8,108 bases of DNA, taken from NCBI GenBank assembly GCA_022796315.1, contig JAAWIL010000088.1, positions 1-8,108 on the forward strand. The letters are read 5' to 3'. Source of the stretch: Oscillibacter sp. (lineage in GTDB: Bacteria; Bacillota; Clostridia; Oscillospirales; Oscillospiraceae). This document shows, piece after piece, positions 1 to 6,528 of the stretch (positions are counted from its first letter, which is position 1; each line of letters starts with the position of its first letter). The position numbers and the translations under genes are program-made. The notes under the pieces are model-generated. The model was not told the DNA's origin and ran no database searches. It was given only the letters and a program-made list of their open reading frames with translations.

Positions 1-2
1 TC

Positions 3-97
3 CTTGCCATCCGTCAGGATGCCTGCGGATTTTTGCCTTGCAGGGCAAAAAATCCACTCGCCAATCCATACACGTCGAGATTTTAAACAGGCTCTTA
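3..97 (-). repeat. 95-bp 3'-end repeat, left copy (downstream of rel)
   Basis: This segment is the reverse complement of 8014-8108, with one mismatch in 95 positions (position 82 against 8029). Read in the direction of rel transcription it starts with TAAGAGCCTGTTT 14 nt after the rel stop codon. It contains two overlapping hairpins: 27-55, an AT-rich stem (GGA-T5/A5-TCC plus GCC/GGC, one bulged base, 6-nt loop), and 9-30 (ATCCG/CGGAT and CAGG/CCTG arms with one bulge). They share about five bases and cannot both form. Neither is followed by a T-run, so this is not a classical intrinsic terminator. GC is about 48% by hand count, clearly below the adjoining genes. The element may extend past the window edge. 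Its nature (REP, MITE or structured 3'-UTR) is inferred. Confidence 0.93.
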
Positions 98-111
98 CGA
101 TGCCGGGCGTC

Positions 112-2313
112 TCATCCCGCAGGCCGGGTGACCTGCAAAACCCCCGAAATCTGGTTGAGCTTCCTCATCAGTGTCTCCAGCTGCCCGCTGTCCCGAATCC
201 GCACCTCCAGCCGGAAGATGGCGAACTCGTCGTGGGTGCTCCGGGAGTTGATCCCCAGCACAAAGGTATTCGTGGTGGACAGCGCCGCGGAGATGTCCAG
301 CAGCAGCCCCTGGCGGTCCTTGCAGATGACCTCCAGGGTGGTGGGGTAGTTCTCGTTGGTGTCTCTGCCCCAGGAGACCTTGATCCACCGGTCCGCCTGG
401 TCTGTGCGCTTCTCCGGGGCGGCGTTGGGGCAGTCGCTGCGGTGGACGGAGACGCCGTACCCCCGGGTGATGAACCCCACGATCTCGTCCCCCGGCACCG
501 GGGTGCAGCACTTGGAGAACTTCACCAGGCAGTTGTCCAGCCCCTCCACAATGATCCCCTGCTCGCTCTTCACCCGCTTGGGCGCGGCGGGACGGGGCTC
601 CTCCCGCTGCTGCGCGGCGGCCTCCGCCGCCTGCTGCTCCAGGTGGTGCTGCCGGATGGCCCGGTTGATCTCCCCCTGCATCCGGCTCACCGCCTTCTGG
701 GCGGAGAAGCCGCCGTAGCCGATGGCGGCGTACATGTCGTCCAAGGTGGGATAGGCCACCTTCTTCAGAAGGCCGGGCAGCAGCTCCGGGTCCGTGACGT
801 CCTTCATGGTCAGCCCGCAGTGCTTCAGCTCCGCCTCAAAGGAGGCCCGTCCGTTGACGATGTTCTCCTCCCGGCGCTCCTTCTTGAACCACTGGCGGAT
901 CTTGCTGCGGGCCTCGCTGCTACGGGCGATCTTCAGCCAGTCCCGGCTGGGTCCCCGGGCGGCCTTGGAGGTCATGATCTCCACAATGTCGCCGTTTTTC
1001 AGGGAATGGTCCAACGTCACAATCCGGTTATTCACCTTGGCCCCCACCATGTGGTTGCCCACGGCGGAGTGGATGGCGTAGGCGAAGTCAATGGGCGTGG
1101 CCCCGGCGGGCAGGTTCTGCACGTCGCCGTTGGGGGTGAAGACGAACACCTCGTCGGCGAACATATCCACCTTCAGGGAGTGGATATACTCCTCGGCGTC
1201 GGCGCCCTCCTGGTTCTCCAGCAGCCGCCGGACCCACTCGTAGCGGCCCTCGGTGCCGGCCCCCTGGCCGTTCTGCTTGTACTTCCAGTGGGCGGCCACG
1301 CCGTACTCGGCGATCTCGTGCATCTCCCGGGTGCGGATCTGCACCTCGAAGGGGATGCCGTCGGTGCCCATGACCGTGGTGTGCAGGGACTGGTAGCCGT
1401 TGGGCTTGGGGGTTCCGATATAGTCCTTGAACCGGCCCAGAATGGGCTTGTAGATGTCGTGGATCACCCCCAGGACGTTGTAGCAGTCCCCCAGGCTCTC
1501 CACGATCACCCGGAAGGCGAAGAGGTCAAAGATCTCCTCCAGGCTCTTGTTCTGGTTGAACATCTTGCGGTAGATGGAGTAGGGGTGCTTCATCCGGCCG
1601 TAGACGATGTGCTCGATCTTCAGTTCATTGAGCCGCTCGTCGATCTGGATCTGGGTCCGGCGCATAAAGCGCTCGTACTCCCCCCGCTTCTCCTCCAGCT
1701 GGGAGGTGATCTCCTCGAAGCCCACCGGGTCCAGATATTTCAGGGACAGGTCCTCCAGCTCCCACTTGATCCGCTGCATCCCCAGCCGGTGGGCGATGGG
1801 GGCGTAGATCTCCATGGTCTCCAGGGACTTCTGCTTCTGCTTGGCCGGGGACTGGTACTCCATGGTGCGCATGTTGTGGAGCCGGTCGGAGACCTTGATG
1901 AGGATCACCCGGATGTCCTTGCTCATGGCGATGAGCATCTTCCGCAGGTTCTCCATCTGCTCGTCTTCCTTGGTGGCGTATTGAATCCGGGTCAGCTTGC
2001 TGACCCCCTCCACCAGGTCCGCCACCGTGGGGGAGAAGAGCTTTGCCACCTGCTCGTAGGTGGCCGGGGTGTCCTCGATCACATCGTGGAGCAGGGCGGC
2101 CTCGATGGACTCGCTGTCCAGCCGCAGCTCCTCCGCCACGATCTGCGCCACCGCCAGGGGGTGAATGATATAGGGCTCGCCGCTTTTGCGCTTTTGGTCC
2201 TTGTGGGCGTCGTCGGCAAACTGAAAGGCGGCCTTGATCCGCTCAAAATCCGCGGCGGGGTTATAGCCCCGCACGGTCTTTTCCAACAGGTCATACTGTT
2301 CCTGAATGGTCAT
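112..2313 (-). CDS. rel: Bifunctional (p)ppGpp synthetase/hydrolase (RelA/SpoT homologue)
   Basis: This cytosolic stringent-response enzyme makes (p)ppGpp from ATP and GDP/GTP and hydrolyses it again. It is 733 aa, normal for a long Rel. The N-terminal HD hydrolase has H51, the HDxxED motif at 76-81 and DRLHN at 143-147, so hydrolase activity looks intact. The synthetase domain (about 230-345) carries RFKD at 294-297, the RxKD form typical of bifunctional enzymes (EFDD in E. coli RelA), GYQSLH at 306-311 and the acidic residue E323 in EVQIRT. A TGS domain follows (about 385-448), then a helical region, a conserved-cysteine domain (C595, C602, C603, C628, H624) and a C-terminal ACT domain (about 643-730). 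The ATG at 2313 is chosen because AGGAGGG lies 8 nt upstream and the family N-terminus matches. The frame stays open further upstream, but only inside recJ. The ATG overlaps the recJ stop by 4 bp, so the genes are probably coupled. The 95-bp repeat follows the stop. Confidence 0.97.
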   Translation of the reverse strand: MTIQEQYDLLEKTVRGYNPAADFERIKAAFQFADDAHKDQKRKSGEPYIIHPLAVAQIVAEELRLDSESIEAALLHDVIEDTPATYEQVAKLFSPTVADLVEGVSKLTRIQYATKEDEQMENLRKMLIAMSKDIRVILIKVSDRLHNMRTMEYQSPAKQKQKSLETMEIYAPIAHRLGMQRIKWELEDLSLKYLDPVGFEEITSQLEEKRGEYERFMRRTQIQIDERLNELKIEHIVYGRMKHPYSIYRKMFNQNKSLEEIFDLFAFRVIVESLGDCYNVLGVIHDIYKPILGRFKDYIGTPKPNGYQSLHTTVMGTDGIPFEVQIRTREMHEIAEYGVAAHWKYKQNGQGAGTEGRYEWVRRLLENQEGADAEEYIHSLKVDMFADEVFVFTPNGDVQNLPAGATPIDFAYAIHSAVGNHMVGAKVNNRIVTLDHSLKNGDIVEIMTSKAARGPSRDWLKIARSSEARSKIRQWFKKERREENIVNGRASFEAELKHCGLTMKDVTDPELLPGLLKKVAYPTLDDMYAAIGYGGFSAQKAVSRMQGEINRAIRQHHLEQQAAEAAAQQREEPRPAAPKRVKSEQGIIVEGLDNCLVKFSKCCTPVPGDEIVGFITRGYGVSVHRSDCPNAAPEKRTDQADRWIKVSWGRDTNENYPTTLEVICKDRQGLLLDISAALSTTNTFVLGINSRSTHDEFAIFRLEVRIRDSGQLETLMRKLNQISGVLQVTRPAG

Positions 2314-4403
2314 AGGGGGTTCCCTCCTCTTGTGGGATCGTCCCGCAGCCGGGCTAGGTAGGGGCAGGCCGTCAGGTCCGCCTTGCCCTGGATGGGCACC
2401 AGACACAGCGAGAGCCGGCCGTCCTGCTCCGTCACGGAGATCAGGCCCCGCTCCCGGAAGACCTCCAGGGCCATGGCGGAGCGCAGGAAGCCGTCGCAGC
2501 CGCCGATCCGGGCGGCCATCTGCCGCAGGTAGGGCAGGGCGTCCTCCTCCGCCTTCCCCTGGCGGAGCCGGTGGTCCAGCATCCGCCAGCACAGGGCGAA
2601 CTGCTCCCGGGAGGGCTGGAGGCGCACCGCCTCCTGGGGCGTCACCGCGCCCCCCTCCACGGCCCGGCGCACCAGCTCCAGGTCCGCCGCCTCGTGGCGG
2701 CTGGGGGCCAGGGAGGGCCGCAGGTCAATGAGCTGTAATTGCAGCGTGGTGCTGCCCCGGAAGGTGTTGGCCTGGAGATAGAACGCGGCGTCCACCCGCA
2801 TTCCCGCCGCGATGCCGCACTCCTCCTCCGTCACGGAGAAGAAGATGGCCTCAAAGCGGCAGGTGCCCTTGCTGAGGCGCAGCTTCAGATGCCGCCCCTG
2901 GCCCACGGGCTGGACCGTGTCCACCGTCACCCCCAGCAGGGCGAAGCTGGGCCGGGGATTCCCGGCGCCGTAGGGCTCCAAAAGGCTCAGCTGCTCCACC
3001 TGCTCCAGGGTCATCTGGGCCGGGCAGGCAATGGCCGTGTCCAGGTCCAGGGAGCTCACCGGCGGCACGCCCCCGGTGGCGCTGCGGACATAGCGGTTCA
3101 TCCGGGTCCGGAAGGCGTCGATGTTCTCCTCCGGGATCGTGAAGCCCGCCGCCAGCTCGTGGCCGCCGAAGCCGTCCAGCAGGTCCGCGCAGGACTCCAG
3201 GGCGGCGAAGAGGTTCAGCCCGCCGTAGGACCGGCAGGACCCCTTCCCGGTGCCGTCCTTCAGGTGGATCATGAAGCTGGGGCAGGAGTACTTCTCCGCC
3301 AGGCGGGAGGCCACAATGCCCACCACCCCCTGGTGCCAGTCCTCGCTGGCCAGGACCAGGGCATGGCGCTCCTCCGTCCGCAGGCAGGCGATCTTCTCGG
3401 CGGCGTCCACGCAGATGGACTGCTCCACGCACTGGCGCTCCCGGTTCAGCTCACACAGCGCCCGGGCCAGCTCCTCCGCCCGGACCGGGTCCTCCGTCTC
3501 CAGCAGGTCCGCCGCCAGATCCGCCGCCCCCATGCGCCCCGCCGCGTTGATCCGGGGGGAGAGGACGAAGCCGATCTGGATGGAGGTAATGGGCTTGCCC
3601 AGCAGGCCCGCCTCCCGCAAAAGGGCGTGGATGCCCACGAAATCCGTGTGGGGCAGGGCCTCCAGCCCGCAGTGGACGATGGTCCGGTTCTCCCCCTCCA
3701 TCCGCATGACGTCCGCCACCGTGCCGATGGCCGCCAGGGAGCAGTAGCGGGCGAACAGGGCGTCCTCCCGGTTCTCGCCCCCCAGGGCCAGCACCAGCTT
3801 CAGCGCCACGCCCACCCCCGCCAGGTGCTTGAAGGGATAGGGGCAGTCCGGCCGGTGGGGGTCCACCACCGCCGCGGCCTCCGGCAGGTCCTCCTTGCAC
3901 TCGTGGTGGTCCGTGATCACCACGTCCATGCCGATGGAGGCGGCAAAGGCCACCTCCTCGCAGCCCGTGATGCCGCAGTCCACCGTCACCATCAGCGTGG
4001 CCCCCTGGTCCCGCAGTCCCTGGATGGCCTCCCGGGACAGGCCGTAGCCGTCCTCAATCCGGTGGGGGATGTGCCGCAGGCAGTGGGCCCCGCAGCTTTT
4101 CAGATAGTCCAGCAGCACCACCGTGGCGGTGATGCCGTCCACGTCATAGTCCCCGAAGACCGCGATGGTCTCCTCCTCCGCGATGGCCCGCTGAATCCGG
4201 GCCACGGCCCGGTCCATATCCCGCATCGCCATGGGGGAGGCGCCCAAGCTCCGCTCCCGGTCCAGCAGCTCCGCGGCGGCCTCCGGCGCGGCGATCCCCC
4301 GGGCCGCCAGCACCGCGGACAGCAGGTACGGGTATCCCGCCTCCCGCAGCAGGGCGACGGTCTGCTCCTCCGGGGTTCCGATGTTCCACTTTTTGAATTT
4401 CAC
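2310..4403 (-). CDS. recJ: Single-stranded-DNA-specific 5'-3' exonuclease RecJ
   Basis: This DHH-superfamily, metal-dependent nuclease degrades single-stranded DNA 5' to 3' in recombination and repair. The DHH core is complete: DYDVDG (85-90), the VDCG aspartate D142, DHH (165-167), D181 in VVDPH, the GVGVA glycine stretch (196-200) and D231 in GTVADVM. The DHHA1 domain carries GSCRS (388-392) and GGHELAAG (413-420). An OB-like region with EPYGAGNPRPSF (476-487) follows, and a roughly 130-aa C-terminal extension runs to 697. The length lies between E. coli RecJ (about 577 aa) and B. subtilis RecJ (about 786 aa). The start is a GTG at 4403; AAAGGGGG sits 8 nt upstream. The stop codon overlaps the rel ATG (ATGA). 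In Bacillus and many clostridia apt lies between recJ and rel; here it does not. Transcription is probably from the extended -10 promoter at 4460-4488. Confidence 0.97.
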   Translation of the reverse strand: MKFKKWNIGTPEEQTVALLREAGYPYLLSAVLAARGIAAPEAAAELLDRERSLGASPMAMRDMDRAVARIQRAIAEEETIAVFGDYDVDGITATVVLLDYLKSCGAHCLRHIPHRIEDGYGLSREAIQGLRDQGATLMVTVDCGITGCEEVAFAASIGMDVVITDHHECKEDLPEAAAVVDPHRPDCPYPFKHLAGVGVALKLVLALGGENREDALFARYCSLAAIGTVADVMRMEGENRTIVHCGLEALPHTDFVGIHALLREAGLLGKPITSIQIGFVLSPRINAAGRMGAADLAADLLETEDPVRAEELARALCELNRERQCVEQSICVDAAEKIACLRTEERHALVLASEDWHQGVVGIVASRLAEKYSCPSFMIHLKDGTGKGSCRSYGGLNLFAALESCADLLDGFGGHELAAGFTIPEENIDAFRTRMNRYVRSATGGVPPVSSLDLDTAIACPAQMTLEQVEQLSLLEPYGAGNPRPSFALLGVTVDTVQPVGQGRHLKLRLSKGTCRFEAIFFSVTEEECGIAAGMRVDAAFYLQANTFRGSTTLQLQLIDLRPSLAPSRHEAADLELVRRAVEGGAVTPQEAVRLQPSREQFALCWRMLDHRLRQGKAEEDALPYLRQMAARIGGCDGFLRSAMALEVFRERGLISVTEQDGRLSLCLVPIQGKADLTACPYLARLRDDPTRGGNPL
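2322..2328 (-). promoter_or_regulatory. Ribosome binding site of rel, inside the recJ 3' end
   Basis: AGGAGGG on the minus strand lies 8 nt before the ATG of rel and within the last codons of recJ. It decides the rel start against the longer open frame that continues upstream through recJ. Confidence 0.85.
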
Positions 4404-4459
4404 CGCCGGCGCCCCCTTTCGTCTTCTCTCTTGGTATAGATGTCCATTATAACTTTAAT

Positions 4460-4488
4460 AGTATAGCAGAAAACCCCGGCCAGGTAAA
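4460..4488 (-). promoter_or_regulatory. Predicted sigma-A-type promoter of recJ-rel
   Basis: On the minus strand TTTACC (4488-4483) is followed after 17 nt by TATACT (4465-4460), preceded by TGC, which gives an extended -10. The predicted transcript starts near 4453 and has a leader of about 50 nt before the GTG. A perfect TATAAT also lies at 4451-4446 but has no good -35 partner at normal spacing (GTTTTC at 17 nt), so it is the weaker alternative. Confidence 0.72.
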
Positions 4489-4627
4489 GAAAAAATCTGC
4501 TGAAATCGGGAAAATCCACACAAAAACTTCCCAAACATCCCCCAGGCGCCTCCGCTTCCCCTCCCCCGCCCGCAGCCCGGAAGGTCTGCGTTCTCAAGCT
4601 CTGGTCGGACATCCGTCCTCTTTCTCC

Positions 4628-4640
4628 GTGGACTGACCAC
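4628..4640. promoter_or_regulatory. Small inverted repeat upstream of the M20 promoter
   Basis: GTGG-ACTGA-CCAC ends 17 nt before the -35 hexamer of the M20 promoter. The position suits an activator or repressor site. The TGG...CCA form is loosely like GntR-family operators, but four-base arms in GC-rich DNA are weak evidence on their own. Confidence 0.25.
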
Positions 4641-4657
4641 AAATGCGTGTTTTTCTC

Positions 4658-4686
4658 TTTACAAAATAGACACAATCTGCTATGAT
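4658..4686 (+). promoter_or_regulatory. Predicted extended -10 promoter of the M20 gene
   Basis: TTTACA (4658-4663), a 17-nt spacer and TATGAT (4681-4686) preceded by TGC make a good sigma-A-type promoter. The predicted start of transcription is near 4693, with a leader of about 75 nt. The -10 box covers the ATG at 4682, so that ATG cannot be the translation start of a message made from this promoter. Confidence 0.75.
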
Positions 4687-4696
4687 GTGGTCATCA
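4683..4696. promoter_or_regulatory. Candidate operator over the M20 -10 box and transcription start
   Basis: TGATG-TGGT-CATCA is a perfect inverted repeat with 5-bp arms. It overlaps most of the -10 hexamer and the predicted start of transcription, where a repressor would block RNA polymerase. No regulator gene is in the window, and the operator role is inferred from position and symmetry only. Confidence 0.35.
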
Positions 4697-4753
4697 ACAG
4701 GGATTCTGTGCAATAATAGCCAAAATCTCTCCGCGCATTTTCACTTTTTCGAC

Positions 4754-4762
4754 AGAGGGAGG
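4754..4762 (+). promoter_or_regulatory. Ribosome binding site deciding the M20 start
   Basis: AGAGGGAGG ends 6 nt before the ATG at 4769. The alternative in-frame ATG at 4682 has no such site and lies in the promoter. Confidence 0.8.
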
Positions 4763-4768
4763 CCGCCT

Positions 4769-6046
4769 ATGGACCGGCAGACACTGATCTCAAAAATCGA
4801 CCGGGCGGTGGAAGGTCTGACCAATGAGCTGACCACCTTCGCCCAGACCATTTTCTCCATTCCCACCCAAAACCCCCCGGGGAACAACTACACCGCCTGT
4901 GCCAAAGCCATCGGCGCCATGATGGAGCGCATCGGCATGGATGTGGAGTACATCGAGGTCCCCCAGGACCGGCTGGAGGAGCTGGCCCCCCTGGGCCAGG
5001 GACTGCCCCGGGTCAGCGTCCTGGGCTACCTGGGCGGCCGGACCCACCGGCCCAACATCCACTTCACCGGCCACTACGACGTGGTCCCCGAGGGCACCGG
5101 CTGGACGGCGGACCCCTACGGCAGCGAGATCCGGGACGGACGGATCTATGCCCGGGGCTCCGCCGACCAGAAGAGCGGCATTGTCTCCGAGCTCTTCGCC
5201 GCCTACGCCCTGCAAAAGGCGGGCCTGCGGCTGAACGGCACCTTCATCGCCTCCGCCACCCCGGACGAGGAGACCGGCGGCCAGGCCGGCGTGGGCTACC
5301 TGGTGGAACAGGGCTATCTTACCCGGGAGAGCACCGACTACTGCGTCATCACCGAGTGCCTGGACGTGGACAAGGTCTGCATCGGCCACCGGGGGACGCT
5401 GTGGTTCGAGGTGGACATCACCGGGCGGCAGAGCCACGGCAGCCAGCCCAGCGAGGGCGTCAACGCCCTGGAGTTCGCCCAGAGGCTGATGCAGGTGGTG
5501 GACGAGGACATCCGCCCCCTGATCGCGGAGCCCACGCCCCTGCCGGTCCAGCCTCCCGCCTGCCGCTACACCACTCTGACCCCCACGATCCTCCAGGCCG
5601 GGGAGAAGATCAATACCGTCCCCGGCGCCTGCCGCCTGGGATACGACTGGCGGCTGATCCCGGAGCTCAGCATCGCCTGGGCCAAGGAGCAGATCACCGC
5701 TGCCTGCGAGAAGGTCAAGGCCTCCCTGCCCGGCAGCGATTACGCCATTCGCTATCTGGAAGAGGACAACCCCACCCTGGTGCCGAAGGACACGGACCTG
5801 GTAAAGGCCCTCCTGGCCAGCGGGAAGACCTTCCTGGGCCGGGAGATGGAGTTCTCCGTCAGCCCCGGCATGGATGACCAGAAGTACGTGGTCCAGCGGG
5901 GAAAGCTGGACCGTTGCGTGGTCTACGGCCCCGGCCGGCTGACCCTGGCCCACAAGGCCGACGAGTACGCCGTCATCGAGGAGATGAAGACGGCGGCCAA
6001 GGTCATGGCCCTCTCCGCCGTGGACCTGCTGGGCCTGTTGGAGTAA
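4769..6046 (+). CDS. M20-family metallohydrolase (ArgE/DapE/carboxypeptidase-like)
   Basis: This is a probable cytosolic two-zinc amidohydrolase or peptidase of 425 aa. All expected M20 catalytic and metal positions are present: GHYDVVP (H102, catalytic D104), the bridging aspartate D133 in GSADQKSG, PDEETGG (E167 general base, E168 metal ligand), E196 in ITECLD and H395 near the C-terminus (LAHKADEY). The insert (lid/dimerisation) domain runs from about 205 to 320 and has the usual histidine at H223 (QSHGSQPSEGVNA). No signal peptide or membrane helix is visible. The family acts on acyl amino acids, small peptides, succinyl-diaminopimelate and carbamoyl compounds. The substrate here cannot be assigned, so I give no gene symbol. 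I chose the ATG at 4769 over 4682 because of its ribosome binding site and because the promoter covers 4682. It may be read alone or continue into yhdT-panF; no clear terminator separates them. Confidence 0.93.
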   Translation: MDRQTLISKIDRAVEGLTNELTTFAQTIFSIPTQNPPGNNYTACAKAIGAMMERIGMDVEYIEVPQDRLEELAPLGQGLPRVSVLGYLGGRTHRPNIHFTGHYDVVPEGTGWTADPYGSEIRDGRIYARGSADQKSGIVSELFAAYALQKAGLRLNGTFIASATPDEETGGQAGVGYLVEQGYLTRESTDYCVITECLDVDKVCIGHRGTLWFEVDITGRQSHGSQPSEGVNALEFAQRLMQVVDEDIRPLIAEPTPLPVQPPACRYTTLTPTILQAGEKINTVPGACRLGYDWRLIPELSIAWAKEQITAACEKVKASLPGSDYAIRYLEEDNPTLVPKDTDLVKALLASGKTFLGREMEFSVSPGMDDQKYVVQRGKLDRCVVYGPGRLTLAHKADEYAVIEEMKTAAKVMALSAVDLLGLLE

Positions 6047-6108
6047 CCCCGGTAGACGGCGGCGTCCGGCTGTGCTGTTCCACCATCACGGCCGGCAGCA
6101 CCGCTCTC

Positions 6109-6114
6109 TATAAT
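6109..6114 (+). promoter_or_regulatory. Isolated TATAAT, possible -10 for yhdT-panF
   Basis: A consensus TATAAT lies 131 bp upstream of the yhdT start, but there is no convincing -35 at 16-18 nt (TCACGG at 17 nt) and no TG extension. If real, the transcript would start inside the stem-loop at 6119-6161. A weak candidate. Confidence 0.25.
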
Positions 6115-6161
6115 AAGAGCCTGTTTCCCGCCTCCCACACATGCCGGGAGACAAAACAGGC
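6114..6161 (+). other. Stem-loop sharing the 13-nt head of the 95-bp repeats
   Basis: TAAGAGCCTGTTT (6114-6126) is identical to the first 13 nt of the terminal repeats. Here GCCTGTTT (6119-6126) pairs perfectly with AAACAGGC (6154-6161). Inside is a second stem, CTCCC (6132-6136) with GGGAG (6146-6150). There is no T-run after the structure, so a terminator role is uncertain. It may be a shorter relative or remnant of the same repeat, or a leader or processing structure between the M20 gene and yhdT. Confidence 0.6.
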
Positions 6162-6170
6162 CCCAAATCC

Positions 6171-6204
6171 GGAGGGCCGGACCGACGGGAACCGGCCGGC
6201 CTCC
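6171..6204 (+). other. GC-rich hairpin in the yhdT leader
   Basis: GGAG-(G)-GCCGG (6171-6180) pairs with CCGGCCTCC (6196-6204), giving 9 bp with one bulged G. Three further pairs (6182-6184 with 6193-6195) follow across a bulged A at 6181, closing an 8-nt loop. The structure ends 26 nt before the yhdT ribosome binding site. No T-run follows. It could attenuate, protect or regulate the yhdT-panF message. I cannot match it to a named RNA family by eye. Confidence 0.5.
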
Positions 6205-6230
6205 ACGCCCCTTCAAAACATTCTAATTAG

Positions 6231-6236
6231 AGGAGG
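6231..6236 (+). promoter_or_regulatory. Ribosome binding site deciding the TTG start of yhdT
   Basis: AGGAGG (within AGAGGAGGAGAG) lies 8 nt before the TTG at 6245. It supports a non-ATG start for a gene with no ATG nearby in frame. Confidence 0.85.
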
Positions 6237-6244
6237 AGAGTTCA

Positions 6245-6505
6245 TTGAAAAAACTGACCCGCGAAGAGCTCAACAAGCAGATCAAAAAAGAAGCCCTCTG
6301 CACGCTCCTGCTGACGGCCCTCTGCGCCGCGTGGCACATCATCTGCGGCTTTGCCCTGAACGGCAACGGCAAGCAGATCATGAACATGCCCCAGTGGTTC
6401 GTCGTCAGCGTCGGCGGCTCCGGCATCATCGCCATCGTCGGCATTCTCATCTTAACCAGCAAGGTCTTCATCGACTATGACTACGATGACGAAGCCGCCG
6501 AGTAA
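6245..6505 (+). CDS. yhdT: DUF997/YhdT-type small membrane protein
   Basis: This 86-aa inner-membrane protein has a charged N-terminus (KKLTREELNKQIKKE), a first helix at about 17-38 with an aromatic WHIICGF end, and a short polar loop. A second helix lies at about 51-76 and a very acidic tail follows (DYDYDDEAAE). The size, two-helix layout and position directly upstream of a PanF-type symporter match DUF997 proteins; E. coli yhdT-panF has the same order. The biochemical role is not established; a subunit or stabiliser of the symporter is a reasonable inference, similar to small partners of other sodium:solute symporters. The start is TTG with a strong ribosome binding site. panF begins 23 nt after the stop, so the two form an operon. 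Confidence 0.85.
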   Translation: MKKLTREELNKQIKKEALCTLLLTALCAAWHIICGFALNGNGKQIMNMPQWFVVSVGGSGIIAIVGILILTSKVFIDYDYDDEAAE

Positions 6506-6528
6506 CGAAAAGAGGAGGGAAAAACAGT

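Larger units (their letters stand above)
4404..4768. other. 365-bp divergent intergenic region between recJ and the M20 gene
   Basis: The region holds two divergent extended -10 promoters, at 4460-4488 (leftward) and 4658-4686 (rightward). Between them is a stretch of about 170 bp that becomes C-rich on the plus strand near 4540-4580. That stretch contains a small perfect-looking hairpin at 4571-4590: CGCAG/CTGCG and CC/GG around a GGAA tetraloop with one C-T mismatch. It also contains GTGG-N5-CCAC (4628-4640) just upstream of the rightward -35. A 91-codon open frame at 4400-4675 on the minus strand crosses the recJ promoter and start; it shows no recognisable domain and I do not call it a gene. 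I see no tRNA or recognisable riboswitch. Confidence 0.6.

Noticed and set aside
38..97. A shared start MQGKKSTRQSIHVEILNRLL in two open frames reading inward from both repeats
   Set aside because: It is only the translation of the repeat from a TTG, with no ribosome binding site, and the two frames diverge into antisense of rel and panF.
4..2361. A 785-codon open frame on the plus strand opposite rel, and similarly long frames opposite recJ (2739-4439), the M20 gene (4790-5953) and panF (6481-8073)
   Set aside because: They mirror genes with clear family motifs, are rich in Gly, Leu, Val, His and Asp as expected from the antisense of GC-rich codons, and show no domain or ribosome binding site.
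4400..4675. A 91-codon frame upstream of and overlapping the recJ start on the minus strand
   Set aside because: It spans the predicted recJ promoter and leader, lacks a good ribosome binding site and shows no recognisable domain.
4682..4768. A 29-residue N-terminal extension of the M20 protein from the ATG at 4682
   Set aside because: That ATG lies in the predicted -10 box, has no ribosome binding site, and the extension does not resemble M20 N-termini. The start at 4769 has a good site.
6069..6104. Hairpin GC-GTGCTG/CAGCAC-GC as a terminator for the M20 gene
   Set aside because: It has a mismatch, an 18-nt loop and no T-run, so I cannot support it as a terminator.
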